Below are positions 23,850 through 33,159 of a stretch of DNA of 64,000 nt, in pieces; within the stretch, counting starts at the first letter, position 1, and the number at the start of each line of letters is the position of its first letter. This stretch comes from an uncultured Eubacterium sp. (GTDB lineage Bacteria; Bacillota; Clostridia; Oscillospirales; Acutalibacteraceae): NCBI GenBank assembly GCA_910577195.1, contig CAJTLP010000001.1, positions 248,001 to 312,000 of the forward strand. Reading direction: 5' to 3'. Below the pieces are notes generated by a model. That model was not told the origin of the DNA and did no database searches. It saw only the letters and a program-made list of their open reading frames with translations. The position numbers were made by a program, and so were the translations under genes.

Positions 23850-24762
23850 TACTAATTTCACTGCCTTCTTTATTAAGATACTTTCTCATCGTTACAAGAG
23901 AGCCGCCTACACCGCAAACAATACCGATAAGAATAAATACACCCAGCATAGGAAGTGCATAATCTGCAAATGTAATTGCACTGAGTTTCAATTCTGCAAA
24001 TAAATCGCCGAACTGCGTAATTGCCAGCTCGTAAAGTCCCCATACAAGTCCCAGTGATATCGCACCGGAAAGGACGCCGAGTATCATACCCTCAACCACA
24101 AACGGAAATCTTACAAAGCTGTTTGTTGCACCAACTGATTTCATAATGCTGATTTCAAGGCGTCTGCTGTAGACGGTAAGCTTGATTGTGTTTGAAATAA
24201 TGAAAAGTGAAATCAAGAACAATACAGCTACAATAACAATAGCGATTACGGAAATTCCCTGACGTATTGCAACAAGCTTTTGTGCCAGGTCCTTGTTTTC
24301 ACGGATGATATCCACATGTTCCAATCCGTTCAGCTCTTCAACCGTTTTATCAAATTGGTCAAGGTTAGCTACTGTAACCTTGTATGCGTTAGGAAGAGGA
24401 ATATCTGAGCTTACATCCTTAAAGAACTCTGCTTCGGCAGCACCCATTGTTGAAAGCTGTTCCTCCCAAGCAACCTCTTTTGATACAAATTCAACCTCTT
24501 TAATATTATCAAGAGCATATATCTGATTTTCCATATCTGTAATCTGATCCTGAGTTGTTTCATCCTCAAGATAAACCATTACAACATTTTCCTCCTCAAT
24601 TCTTTCAAGAAGGGAATCAATATTAAGGAAAACCATAGCCGCTGAACCGATAAGCACCAGACAGCTCATAAGAACACAGATTGATGCAAGTGACATCATT
24701 CTGTTTGTCCACACATTGCGAAATCCCTCTTTGGTGAGGTATCTTAAACTTGAACCTGTCAT
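23842..24762 (-). CDS. ftsX: Cell-division ABC transporter permease FtsX
   Basis: A 306-residue membrane protein. It has a short cytoplasmic N-terminus (LRYLTKEGFRNVWTNRMMSLASI), TM1 (ICVLMSCLVLIGSAAMVFLNI), an extracellular domain of about 120 residues, and three more helices at the C-terminus. The segment KLTVYSRRLEISIMKSVGATNSFVRFPFVVEGMILGVLSG is the family signature. It forms the FtsEX complex with the upstream ATPase and controls a peptidoglycan hydrolase. The start codon abuts the ftsE stop. Confidence 0.95.
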   Translation of the reverse strand: MTGSSLRYLTKEGFRNVWTNRMMSLASICVLMSCLVLIGSAAMVFLNIDSLLERIEEENVVMVYLEDETTQDQITDMENQIYALDNIKEVEFVSKEVAWEEQLSTMGAAEAEFFKDVSSDIPLPNAYKVTVANLDQFDKTVEELNGLEHVDIIRENKDLAQKLVAIRQGISVIAIVIVAVLFLISLFIISNTIKLTVYSRRLEISIMKSVGATNSFVRFPFVVEGMILGVLSGAISLGLVWGLYELAITQFGDLFAELKLSAITFADYALPMLGVFILIGIVCGVGGSLVTMRKYLNKEGSEISNV

Positions 24763-25589
24763 TATTCCTCACCTCCTGCTTGATTGTTATCAGAAGAAAC
24801 AACGTCCTCAAGATTATCAAAAATATCGTCAAGCCCTGCCTTGTCAATGGACACATTCTCCTCAAAGAAGAACATATCCGTATCCTCCTTAGGCGTTGAG
24901 CTTTCAAACTGTGCATGAGTAGGATCAGGCGTATCGGATACAACCTCACCATTTTTGATAACGATAACTCTTCTCTGGAAGGAACGTACAAGGTCGTGCT
25001 CGTGCGTTACCATAATAACCGTTGTGCCGGCGTTATTAATTTTTGTAAGAAGACCTACAATTTCATGGCTCATTTCAGGGTCAACGTTACCGGTAGGCTC
25101 GTCCGCAATAATAACCTTAGGATTATTGACAAGAGCTCTTGCCAGTGAAACTCTCTGCTGCTCACCGCCTGAAAGCTCATTAGGCATGGATCTTGCCTTC
25201 TGTGAAAGTCCTACAAGCTGGAGAATGTACGGAACTCTCTTACGGATTTCCTTTTCCTTTGCGCCGATAACTCTCATTGCAAAGGCAACATTATCATATA
25301 CAGACATTTTCGGAATCAAGCGGAAATCCTGAAAAACAATACCCATATCACGTCTGTAATACGGCACCTTTCTTTTCTTTAAAGTAGCGGAAGAATATTC
25401 ATTAAAAATAATCTCTCCTTCAGTCGGCTTTTCCTCGTGCATAATAAGCTTTAAAAATGTGCTCTTACCTGCACCTGATGAACCTACAACAAAAACAAAT
25501 TCGCCGTCTTCAATTTTAATATTAACATTTGAAAGAGCGTGCGTACCATTGCTGTCATAGACCTTTGATACGTTTCTGAATTCAATCAC
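24762..25589 (-). CDS. ftsE: Cell-division ATPase FtsE
   Basis: A 275-residue ABC ATPase. It has Walker A GSSGAGKST, Q-loop DFRLIPKMSVYDNVAFAMRV, signature LSGGEQQRVSLARAL, Walker B VIIADEPTGNVDP and an H-loop in VTHEHDLV. Typical FtsE is about 228 residues. The extra 45 residues here are an acidic C-terminal tail (EDTDMFFFEENVS and on), which is unusual and may be a regulatory or docking segment. First gene of the FtsEX-hydrolase operon. Confidence 0.94.
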   Translation of the reverse strand: MIEFRNVSKVYDSNGTHALSNVNIKIEDGEFVFVVGSSGAGKSTFLKLIMHEEKPTEGEIIFNEYSSATLKKRKVPYYRRDMGIVFQDFRLIPKMSVYDNVAFAMRVIGAKEKEIRKRVPYILQLVGLSQKARSMPNELSGGEQQRVSLARALVNNPKVIIADEPTGNVDPEMSHEIVGLLTKINNAGTTVIMVTHEHDLVRSFQRRVIVIKNGEVVSDTPDPTHAQFESSTPKEDTDMFFFEENVSIDKAGLDDIFDNLEDVVSSDNNQAGGEE

Positions 25590-25743
25590 AGTTTTTACCT
25601 CTTATACTCAATACGATTTACAAAATTACAAAAATGGTATAATTCTGCACTTTGATATACATTTATATAATATATCAACTTATATAATAAATCAACCCTT
25701 TTTTGTTACTCTTTTGTAAACAAAAAATTTCCATAACATAAAA

Positions 25744-25773
25744 AGCTGTATCTGAGAAGGTTCAGATACAGCT
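25744..25773 (-). terminator. Terminator of the PucR/CdaR-type regulator gene
   Basis: AGCTGTATCTGA (25744-25755) pairs with TCAGATACAGCT (25762-25773). The minus strand has a T-run after the stem. Confidence 0.75.
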
Positions 25774-25788
25774 TTGATATCGGAATTA

Positions 25789-26874
25789 TTAATATTTAAT
25801 CGGACTGGATGCAAGGTATTTATTAACCATAAGTGCTACCTTAAATACAATAGCATCATCAAATTCTCTTAAATCAAGGCCTGTAAGCTTTTTGATTTTT
25901 TCGAGTCTGTAAACAAGCGTATTTCTATGAACAAAAAGCTTACGTGAAGTCTCTGAAACGTTAAGATTATTTTCAAAGAACTTCTGTATTGTGAACAATG
26001 TTTCCTGGTCAAGGGATTCAATTGAGCCGCGCTTGAATACTTCCTTAAGGAACATATCGCAAAGTGTTGTCGGAAGCTGATAGATAAGACGTGCAATACC
26101 TAAATTTTCATAGCTGATTATAGTCTTTTCGGTATCAAACACCTTGCCGACCTCAAGGGCAACCTGAGCCTCTTTAAAAGAATGAGCCAGCTCCTTAACG
26201 CCTGTAACGCAGGTACCGATTCCGATAACAGCGTTGAAATAAAACTCTGAAAGCAGAGTATCATTTATGGAACGAGCAAGCTTTTCAAGGTCCTTGCTGT
26301 CAACATTCGGCCTTACCTCTTTTACAAGGGCAATATCGCTTTCATTTACGTTGATTACAAAATCCTTTGTTTTATCAGGGAAGAAATTCTGAATAATATC
26401 AAATACAGATATTTCAGTCTCCTGTGTGGTACGGATTAAAAATACAACTCTTGTTGCATCATTATTGAAATGAAGCTCCCTTGATTTGATATAGATATCA
26501 CCGGGAAGAATATTATCAAGAATAACATTTTTGACAAAGTTGGAGCGGTCAAATTTCTCATCATTATTCTGCTTAATCTGGTCAAGTGCAACAGCAATAA
26601 TCTGTGAATACTTACGGCTTAACTCGTCTACTCCGTCAACAAACACTGCATATTCAGGACGAATTAAAACATCAAATGTTGTATAAGTTGAATTATCAAC
26701 ACAGGTCTGCGTACCGCTGAATACACCACCGGTAATTACGCCCTTGCGCACCTCGCCGATAATTCCAAGATCGCTGCAGGCGATTACTGTACCTGTTTCG
26801 TCAACAACACCGATTGTCCTGTCAACTGCTTCACGCATCTGATTTATTATACCTTGAAATAATCTGTTTGGCAT
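25789..26874 (-). CDS. PucR/CdaR-type helix-turn-helix regulator
   Basis: A 361-residue regulator. The N-terminal sugar-diacid-recognition-like domain starts LFQGIINQMREAVDRTIGVVDETGTVIACSDLG. A central GGDEF-like CdaR domain follows (FNAVIGIGTCVTGVKELAHSFKEAQVALEVG). The C-terminus is the PucR-type helix-turn-helix (FFENNLNVSETSRKLFVHRNTLVYRLEKIKKLTGLDLREF). ATG 26874 is chosen because AGAGGTGG lies just upstream; the longer frame includes promoter DNA. It stands alone with its own terminator, so its target is unknown. Confidence 0.85.
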   Translation of the reverse strand: MPNRLFQGIINQMREAVDRTIGVVDETGTVIACSDLGIIGEVRKGVITGGVFSGTQTCVDNSTYTTFDVLIRPEYAVFVDGVDELSRKYSQIIAVALDQIKQNNDEKFDRSNFVKNVILDNILPGDIYIKSRELHFNNDATRVVFLIRTTQETEISVFDIIQNFFPDKTKDFVINVNESDIALVKEVRPNVDSKDLEKLARSINDTLLSEFYFNAVIGIGTCVTGVKELAHSFKEAQVALEVGKVFDTEKTIISYENLGIARLIYQLPTTLCDMFLKEVFKRGSIESLDQETLFTIQKFFENNLNVSETSRKLFVHRNTLVYRLEKIKKLTGLDLREFDDAIVFKVALMVNKYLASSPIKY

Positions 26875-27077
26875 TTTATCCACCTCTCTTAAGTAAAAAG
26901 CAAAGCCGTTACAGCACAAAATTGCACAAAAAACAATAACTTTACTTGTTCATATTATACAAGAGAGTTCACCATATTGCAACTATTTTAACAAAAAATT
27001 TTATATTTTTTGTAACAGTTGCATAAACAAATTTTAGATACACAATATATAGTAAAATCCGACAATATTCACCATAT

Positions 27078-27794
27078 TTATAGTAATCTGCCGTTTTCAA
27101 TAAGCTGCAATTCACTGTCACTAAGGTATCTGCACTCTCCCTCAGCCAGAGAATCATCCAATTCCAGTGCACCCATTTTTATCCTTTTCAGTTCTAAAAC
27201 AGTGATTGAATATTTCAGGAACATTCTTTTTATCTGATGATACATACCCTGCTTTATCGTCACCTGTGCAATCCTGTTTTCTTCATCAAGAGCCTTTATT
27301 TTCGCAGGCATACATACATCGTTTTTAAGCTCAATACCCTTTTCAAAAGCTTTAACAATATTTGCGTCAAAAGGCTTGTCCAATACGGCAATATATGTCT
27401 TCGGAATATGATTTTTCGGACTTAAAATTCTGTGGGCGAAATCACCATCGTCCGTAATAAGCATAAAACCGGTTGTGTCCTTATCGAGTCTGCCGGCAGG
27501 GAAAAGGTTTTTCCTTTTCATCTCCTGCGGCAGAATGTCAACAACCGTCTTTTCACTTCTTCCCTCAGATGCCGATATAACACCCTTGGGCTTATTCATC
27601 ATGATATAGACAAACTTATCGTACTGTACCGGATTGCCGTTAAAGGAAATTACATCCTTCTTTTCGTCAACCTTAACACTGATATTATTTACAGCTTTTC
27701 CATTGACTGCAATAAGCCCTTTTCTGATATAGCTCTTTGCATCATTGCGTGATACATTAAGAGCGACCGATATCACCTTGTCAATTCTTTCCAT
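27078..27794 (-). CDS. rsuA: 16S rRNA pseudouridine synthase (RsuA family)
   Basis: A 238-residue enzyme, expected to make pseudouridine 516 in 16S rRNA. The N-terminal S4 domain is RIDKVISVALNVSRNDAKSYIRKGLIAVNG. The catalytic motif is FPAGRLDKDTTGFMLITDDG with the active Asp, and GMYHQIKRMF is the RNA-binding C-terminal motif. The start overlaps the stop of the DUF4830 gene by a base. Related RluB/RluE-type substrates cannot be excluded. Confidence 0.88.
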   Translation of the reverse strand: MERIDKVISVALNVSRNDAKSYIRKGLIAVNGKAVNNISVKVDEKKDVISFNGNPVQYDKFVYIMMNKPKGVISASEGRSEKTVVDILPQEMKRKNLFPAGRLDKDTTGFMLITDDGDFAHRILSPKNHIPKTYIAVLDKPFDANIVKAFEKGIELKNDVCMPAKIKALDEENRIAQVTIKQGMYHQIKRMFLKYSITVLELKRIKMGALELDDSLAEGECRYLSDSELQLIENGRLL

Positions 27795-28258
27795 TACTCA
27801 CCGTTAAATCCTACGAGAAAGCCGTTTTCAGCAGAGGTATTGCACAAATCACCGCCGATGAGCACACCGTCGCACACCAGCATATCAGCAACAATCCCCT
27901 CTTTTGCCTTCTCATAATTCTTTATTGTATAGGTATAAAGCGTCACCTTGCGCCCCTTATACTCCGTCAAATCAAAGCCCTGATTCATCTGTACTTCGTT
28001 ATAGTCAGAATACACCTGATTCCAGCTTTCAGGTATTGTCAGCATTTTTTCCTCAAATTCCTCTTCGGTTTCCCAGCCGAACGTGGCAAGATAATTTCTT
28101 CTTTCCTCATCTGTTGACGCACTGATAACAGCGGAAACACTTTTGCTTTCCACCATATGATTCGACACAAAGGTCAGAATAATAACCAGTACACCTGTTA
28201 CAGCCAGAACGATTCCGAAAATCATTTTCGGCTTTAATTTCAAAGTTAACATTTTCAT
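27794..28258 (-). CDS. DUF4830 domain-containing membrane-anchored protein
   Basis: A 154-residue protein. One N-terminal transmembrane helix (MIFGIVLAVTGVLVIILTFVS) is followed by an extracytoplasmic domain with YLATFGWETEEE, NQGFDLTEYKGRKVTLYTYTIKNY and VLIGGDLCNTSAENGFLVGF. This pattern is the DUF4830 domain common in Clostridia, with no known function. It lies between hflX and rsuA in the same orientation. Confidence 0.8.
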   Translation of the reverse strand: MKMLTLKLKPKMIFGIVLAVTGVLVIILTFVSNHMVESKSVSAVISASTDEERRNYLATFGWETEEEFEEKMLTIPESWNQVYSDYNEVQMNQGFDLTEYKGRKVTLYTYTIKNYEKAKEGIVADMLVCDGVLIGGDLCNTSAENGFLVGFNGE

Positions 28259-28293
28259 AAGATATCACCTACAAAATATCTTATGATAAAAAA

Positions 28294-29574
28294 TCAGACA
28301 ATATAATCTTTTATTGTATCTAAAAAAGAAATTTCTGCCGTACAGTCAAGGAACAGACCCTGCTCAATATATTCCTCACTGTGAATAACGCCTGTATTTC
28401 TTATTTTCGCAGCCAATCCTGCTTTATCAAACGGCAGAAGAAGATTAACCCTTTTCCTTGTTTGGGGCAGTGCTTTCTCAATTGCAAGCATCAGATCGTC
28501 AATACCCATACCTGTCTGTGCACTGATTTTCACGCACAGGCTGTCACTGTAAGGATATGTTATATCCTCAATATTTTCTGCAATATCACATTTATTAAAC
28601 ACGTTGATTACCGGAACATCAATAATTCCGCCGTCAAAAAGTGACTCAAGTATACGGTTGGTCGTTTGAATATGATTGTGACATTCCTCACTTGATGCGT
28701 CACACACATTGAGAATGACATCAGCGTATGTTGCCTCCTCAAGCGTTGAACGAAAGGCATCAACCAGCTGATGCGGAAGCCGGCTTATAAATCCGACAGT
28801 ATCAACAATCATAATCTGCTGACCGTCCGGCAGATAAAGCTTTCTTGCCGTAGGGTCAAGCGTTGCAAAAAGCTTATCCTCCTGAAGAACGCCTGCATCT
28901 GTCAGCCTATTCATAAGTGTCGATTTACCTGCATTGGTATAGCCTACTATGGCAGCCACCTGCACGCCGTTTTTCTGTCTTCTCTGATGCTGCATATCGC
29001 GTCTTCGCTTTACATCATCCAGCTCATTCTTGATATACTGAATTCTTCGTCTGATATGACGCTTGTCCGTTTCAAGCTTTGTTTCACCGGGTCCTCGTGT
29101 TCCTATACCGCCGCCGAGACGTGACAGACTTGTGCCCTTACCGGTAAGACGCGGAAGAGAATATTTGAGCTGTGCAAGCTCAACCTGGAGCTTACCCTCC
29201 TTAGACTGTGCCCTGCCTGCAAAGATATCCAGTATCAGGGTTGTTCTGTCAACCACTCTTGTGTCAGTAGCATTTTCAATATTACGCACCTGAACAGGAG
29301 AAAGCTCACCGTCCGCAATAATGATATCAATCTCATTATTCTCGCAGAACTCAGTGATTTCCTGCAGTCTGCCCTTACCTACAAAGGTAGCACCCTCAAC
29401 CGTATCACGCTTTTGTATCATCTCACCGACTACCTCTGCACCTGCAGTGGCGGTCAGCTCACACAGCTCCTGCATGGATACCTGTGCATCATAATCACCT
29501 GTATCCACTGCAATTAAAAGAGCCTTTTCCTGTTTTTCTTCATTTACTAAACCTAAAGCCATAGAATCACTCAA
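28294..29574 (-). CDS. hflX: Ribosome-associated GTPase HflX
   Basis: A 426-residue GTPase that splits stalled ribosomes. The N-terminal domain has VGEMIQKRDTVEGATFVGKGRLQEI, then a coiled-coil linker with GPGETKLETDKRHIRRRI. The G domain has G1 GYTNAGKST, G3 DTVGFISRLPHQLVDAF and G4 NKCDI, followed by a C-terminal domain. Order and length are typical. It directly follows the penicillin-binding protein gene. Confidence 0.95.
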   Translation of the reverse strand: MSDSMALGLVNEEKQEKALLIAVDTGDYDAQVSMQELCELTATAGAEVVGEMIQKRDTVEGATFVGKGRLQEITEFCENNEIDIIIADGELSPVQVRNIENATDTRVVDRTTLILDIFAGRAQSKEGKLQVELAQLKYSLPRLTGKGTSLSRLGGGIGTRGPGETKLETDKRHIRRRIQYIKNELDDVKRRRDMQHQRRQKNGVQVAAIVGYTNAGKSTLMNRLTDAGVLQEDKLFATLDPTARKLYLPDGQQIMIVDTVGFISRLPHQLVDAFRSTLEEATYADVILNVCDASSEECHNHIQTTNRILESLFDGGIIDVPVINVFNKCDIAENIEDITYPYSDSLCVKISAQTGMGIDDLMLAIEKALPQTRKRVNLLLPFDKAGLAAKIRNTGVIHSEEYIEQGLFLDCTAEISFLDTIKDYIV

Positions 29575-29576
29575 AA

Positions 29577-30962
29577 TTATTTATTAACAAGTACCTGTAA
29601 AACCTTGTTTGCAATGGGGCCTGCAGTCTGTGAGCCTGAATTACCCTTTTCGACCATAACAACAAAGGCATACGGATTCTTATCATCGTCCATAAAGCCG
29701 ACAAACCATGCAGTGTTATTTGAATTAATCTCATCAATCTGTGCAGTACCTGACTTTGCACACAGATTCAGCCCCTCATAGTTATAATCGCCGTACTGCT
29801 CCTCAACATTATATCTTAACATAGATTTTATTTTGCCTGCTGTATCGGCATCAAGCAGCTCCGTCTCACGTCTTGTAAAGTTGAAATCAAGAGCCTTGCC
29901 TGCCTTATTTGCAAAGGAGTTTACCAGATTGTATGAAACCGCTTTTCCGTCATTTGCAATAGCACCCACAAGTCGGAGCATAACGATAGGGGGTATACGT
30001 GTGTCACCCTGTCCGATTCCTGTCCAGCCGATATAATCATCGGCATCTCCCTTTTCAAGGAAGAATCTGCCGTTTTCCGAAATAATATCTCCGCTTACGG
30101 TAACATTTGAGGTGAGTCCAAGCTGTTGTGCAGTCTTTGCCAGCTTTTCAGGACCAAGCTCAATCGCAATCTGAGCAAATGCAGAGTTGCAGGATTTCGC
30201 CAATGCATCCTTGAAATTCAGTTCACCGTGATACGCATTACACTCAATCGGTGTGCCCTTGCCGGGATCATATTCGCCCACACAGTCAAATGTTCTTTCA
30301 TAGATGTCAGGTATATTTTCAACAGCACAAATTGCCGTAACAATCTTGAAGGTTGAACCGGGAGTATAAAGTCCTGATAAAAGGCGGTTCATATAGGCAC
30401 CCTCGTAATACGGATTGGTATCAATATCCGACGGCTTGTTCTGAACATCATAGCTCGGAGTTGACACCATACATACAATGTCACCTGTCTTATAATTCAC
30501 CACACCTACACAGCCTGCTTTATAATCGGACAAAGCCTCATATGCAACATCGCATACATCTGCATCAAGTGTCAGCTCCATATCATTTGAGCCGCCGTTT
30601 GCCGCACTGTAAATGCCTGTCAGCAGATTATATCCTGTCAGCTTTGCTTCATAAACATTCTGAACACCGCTTGAAATAAAGCCTGCTGTATCGCCCACTG
30701 CGTGGAGCGTTGCCTTTCTCGTGGTGATAGAATCATTATACTCTCTCTGTCCGTCAACCGTTTCCGCAAGGCTTCTGCCATTACAATCAGTAATCTTGCC
30801 TGCACCTGTGAGCTCACCATTGTAATAAACATGGCTGTTATACGGCTTCATTACCCACTGATTACCCTGCGTTACAAGGCTGTAAGTAAGAAATCCGAGA
30901 CCGCCTAAAAAGGCAATAACAAGAACAAGGAGAAAAAGTCCTCTTCGTGTAATCATTTTCAT
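29577..30962 (-). CDS. Penicillin-binding protein, FtsI/PbpA-type transpeptidase
   Basis: A 461-residue class B PBP. It has an N-terminal transmembrane helix (GLFLLVLVIAFLGGLGFLTYSLV), a short non-catalytic region and a transpeptidase domain with SxxK (PGSTFKIVT), SxN (KSCNSAF) and KSGTAQ. It is shorter than typical FtsI, with a reduced N-terminal domain. Its start overlaps the end of the FtsW/RodA-type gene, so the two form a glycosyltransferase-transpeptidase pair. It should crosslink peptidoglycan outside the membrane. Confidence 0.9.
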   Translation of the reverse strand: MKMITRRGLFLLVLVIAFLGGLGFLTYSLVTQGNQWVMKPYNSHVYYNGELTGAGKITDCNGRSLAETVDGQREYNDSITTRKATLHAVGDTAGFISSGVQNVYEAKLTGYNLLTGIYSAANGGSNDMELTLDADVCDVAYEALSDYKAGCVGVVNYKTGDIVCMVSTPSYDVQNKPSDIDTNPYYEGAYMNRLLSGLYTPGSTFKIVTAICAVENIPDIYERTFDCVGEYDPGKGTPIECNAYHGELNFKDALAKSCNSAFAQIAIELGPEKLAKTAQQLGLTSNVTVSGDIISENGRFFLEKGDADDYIGWTGIGQGDTRIPPIVMLRLVGAIANDGKAVSYNLVNSFANKAGKALDFNFTRRETELLDADTAGKIKSMLRYNVEEQYGDYNYEGLNLCAKSGTAQIDEINSNNTAWFVGFMDDDKNPYAFVVMVEKGNSGSQTAGPIANKVLQVLVNK

Positions 30963-32236
30963 TTCTTCTTTACACCTCCGAGATAATTGTAGGTACGCAC
31001 GTCAGATGCTTTGATAAATGCAAGCACCGCCCAGCAGCTGAGCATGGAGCTGCCGCCCTGACTTACAAACGGAAGTGTTACACCTGTAAGGGGCAGAACA
31101 TCTGTAATACCGAAAATATTAAGGGCTGTCTGGAACAGGAGCATGCCTGCACCTGCCACTGCTGAAATAGAGTAGAAAGCAGACCTTGCCGCAATGGAGT
31201 TCACCAAAGCGGAAACCGCGATTGCCACAAAGGAAAGCACTAAAACGATACCGAACAAAAAGCCCCATTCCTCACAGATAATACCGAAAACATCATCTGT
31301 TGTAGTAAGATAATTGTCAAAATAATACCTGATGTTGCCGTTGCCGATACCCATACCCAGCAGACCGCCTGAGGCTATGCCTGTTAAAATATGTGTCTGC
31401 TGATAGCCTTTTCCGTATGGATCTTCCCATATATGGCGGTAGGCTGAAAATCGTGCAGTAACATAGGATCTGTATTTGATAACAATTGCACCGCCGATAC
31501 CTGCCGACGAAACTGCAAGACCGATTGTTTTAAAATCGCCTGAATTCATAAAGGCAATAATCAGGAATGTGATAAAGAAAATCAATGCTGTACCAAAGTC
31601 GCGGATAAGAATAAGCGCACCCACGCAGGCAACGGAAAATGCAATGAATTTAATGATATTTTTTGAGGTTTGTATCTTTTCAAGTGTAGCTGCACCCACA
31701 AAAATAAACGCAACCTTTACAAATTCGGACGGCTGAACTGTGAAACCGCCGATTTCAATCCAGTTCTGTGCACCGTGCTTCACCTTACCGATAACCAGAT
31801 TTATAACAAGAAGCACCAAAGCAGCAATTGCCACAGGTAGTCTCAGCTTCATACAAAGGTCAACATCACCTAAAATGAACACTAAAATCGTATAACCAAC
31901 AACACCGCAAACAGCGATAAGAAGCTGCTTAAAGCAGGAATCAGGGTCAACCGAACCGATAACCGCAAGACCCACACCTGTTAAAAAGAAGGCGATGAAC
32001 TCCAGCTCAAAATTACGCCTGTGGAGTGCTGTATAAAACACAGTTACATAAACCCATTCCAGTGCAATAAAAATGCCCATTGATACAAGCATTTTTACCG
32101 AAAGGCTATCCCCTGCCGCAGCCGCACTGTAGCCTGTAAAGGCCTGAAACACTGTTAAAAGCAGCAGCATAGCAAAGTTGTTTATAGGCTTGATATGAGG
32201 CACCTTTTTTGCTTTGCTCTTTACTTGATTTGCCAT
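30959..32236 (-). CDS. FtsW/RodA/SpoVE-family peptidoglycan polymerase
   Basis: A 425-residue SEDS-family protein with about ten hydrophobic helices. Signatures are VKHGAQNWIEIGGFTVQPSEFVKVAFI, a conserved Asp in LILIRDFGTALIFF and the C-terminal TGVTLPFVSQGGSSMLSCW. These proteins polymerise lipid II with a partner class B PBP. The partner gene overlaps its 3' end, and an FHA-domain gene lies upstream. FtsW, RodA and SpoVE cannot be separated from sequence alone. Confidence 0.92.
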   Translation of the reverse strand: MANQVKSKAKKVPHIKPINNFAMLLLLTVFQAFTGYSAAAAGDSLSVKMLVSMGIFIALEWVYVTVFYTALHRRNFELEFIAFFLTGVGLAVIGSVDPDSCFKQLLIAVCGVVGYTILVFILGDVDLCMKLRLPVAIAALVLLVINLVIGKVKHGAQNWIEIGGFTVQPSEFVKVAFIFVGAATLEKIQTSKNIIKFIAFSVACVGALILIRDFGTALIFFITFLIIAFMNSGDFKTIGLAVSSAGIGGAIVIKYRSYVTARFSAYRHIWEDPYGKGYQQTHILTGIASGGLLGMGIGNGNIRYYFDNYLTTTDDVFGIICEEWGFLFGIVLVLSFVAIAVSALVNSIAARSAFYSISAVAGAGMLLFQTALNIFGITDVLPLTGVTLPFVSQGGSSMLSCWAVLAFIKASDVRTYNYLGGVKKK

Positions 32237-32251
32237 AAGGTCACACCTCCG

Positions 32252-33019
32252 TTACTTTTCATAGAATATGAACACACGATCACCAAAGGTAATCAGATCT
32301 TCGTCAAATATAAGCTGCGGCTGAGAAATAAATCTGCCGTTAAGCTTTGTGCCGTTGTGGCTGTTCAGGTCAGACAGTGCCCAACCGTGTGATGTAAGGT
32401 GAATTCTTGCATGCTCACCGCTTACGGTGTCAAGCTTAATCTGAATATCACATCTTTCCCCTCTGCCGATAAGAACATCTTTCTTTCTGAGGTATATCGG
32501 TCTGTGCGTTTTAACATCAACCAAAACGGCATAAGCCACATTGCTGCTCCTCTGATTCAGCTCAGTTGCCGCTGTGCGCATCTGACTTTTCGATTCTGAA
32601 GAAACAGCTTCGGCACATAGAAACTTGAGATTTGTTGAGCCGATTGTTATCACATCACCATCAGCAATTACACCCTTGCCGTCAATTTTTTCACCGTTCA
32701 CCTCAACACCTGTTTTGGAAAAGGTATCCGTTATCGTCCAGTCCTTACGCTTTTTGGCAATAACAGCGTGAAAGCGTGAAATATCAGGCGTTGTTAAAAC
32801 TATATCATTTGACTTGCTTTTTCCGATAGAGGTTTCCCAGCGGTCAATATCAATAATCGAACCGCTTTCCTGGTCCACAAGCTGAGCCAGCTTATGAAGT
32901 CTCGGCCTGTTTCTGAAAAGAGATATAATACAGGTTGCAAGAATGATAACCGCAAGTATAGGCAAAACATATCTTAACGAGCTAACCATAACAGCATTTA
33001 TTTTATCCATGCTTGTCAC
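32252..33019 (-). CDS. Membrane-anchored protein with two FHA domains
   Basis: A 255-residue protein. One N-terminal transmembrane helix (VLPILAVIILATCIISLF) is followed by two FHA phosphothreonine-binding domains. The first (residues about 55-135) has IGKSKSNDIVLTTPDISRFHAVI. The second (residues about 175-250) has IGRGERCDIQIKLDTVSGEHARI and LSDLNSHNGTKLNG. It heads the operon with the SEDS and PBP genes, suggesting regulation of wall synthesis by Ser/Thr kinase signalling; no kinase gene is in the window. Confidence 0.88.
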   Translation of the reverse strand: MTSMDKINAVMVSSLRYVLPILAVIILATCIISLFRNRPRLHKLAQLVDQESGSIIDIDRWETSIGKSKSNDIVLTTPDISRFHAVIAKKRKDWTITDTFSKTGVEVNGEKIDGKGVIADGDVITIGSTNLKFLCAEAVSSESKSQMRTAATELNQRSSNVAYAVLVDVKTHRPIYLRKKDVLIGRGERCDIQIKLDTVSGEHARIHLTSHGWALSDLNSHNGTKLNGRFISQPQLIFDEDLITFGDRVFIFYEK

Positions 33020-33159
33020 TCCTTGTACATTATATAGAATTAAAACTTATTTGGTATATTAATAAAATACTTTCATTATGAATAAAAGTCAAGAAAGTAT
33101 TGAATTTGTTTACATTTTATCTTATACTAAAAATAACATTACAGAAAAGGATGAAAACT

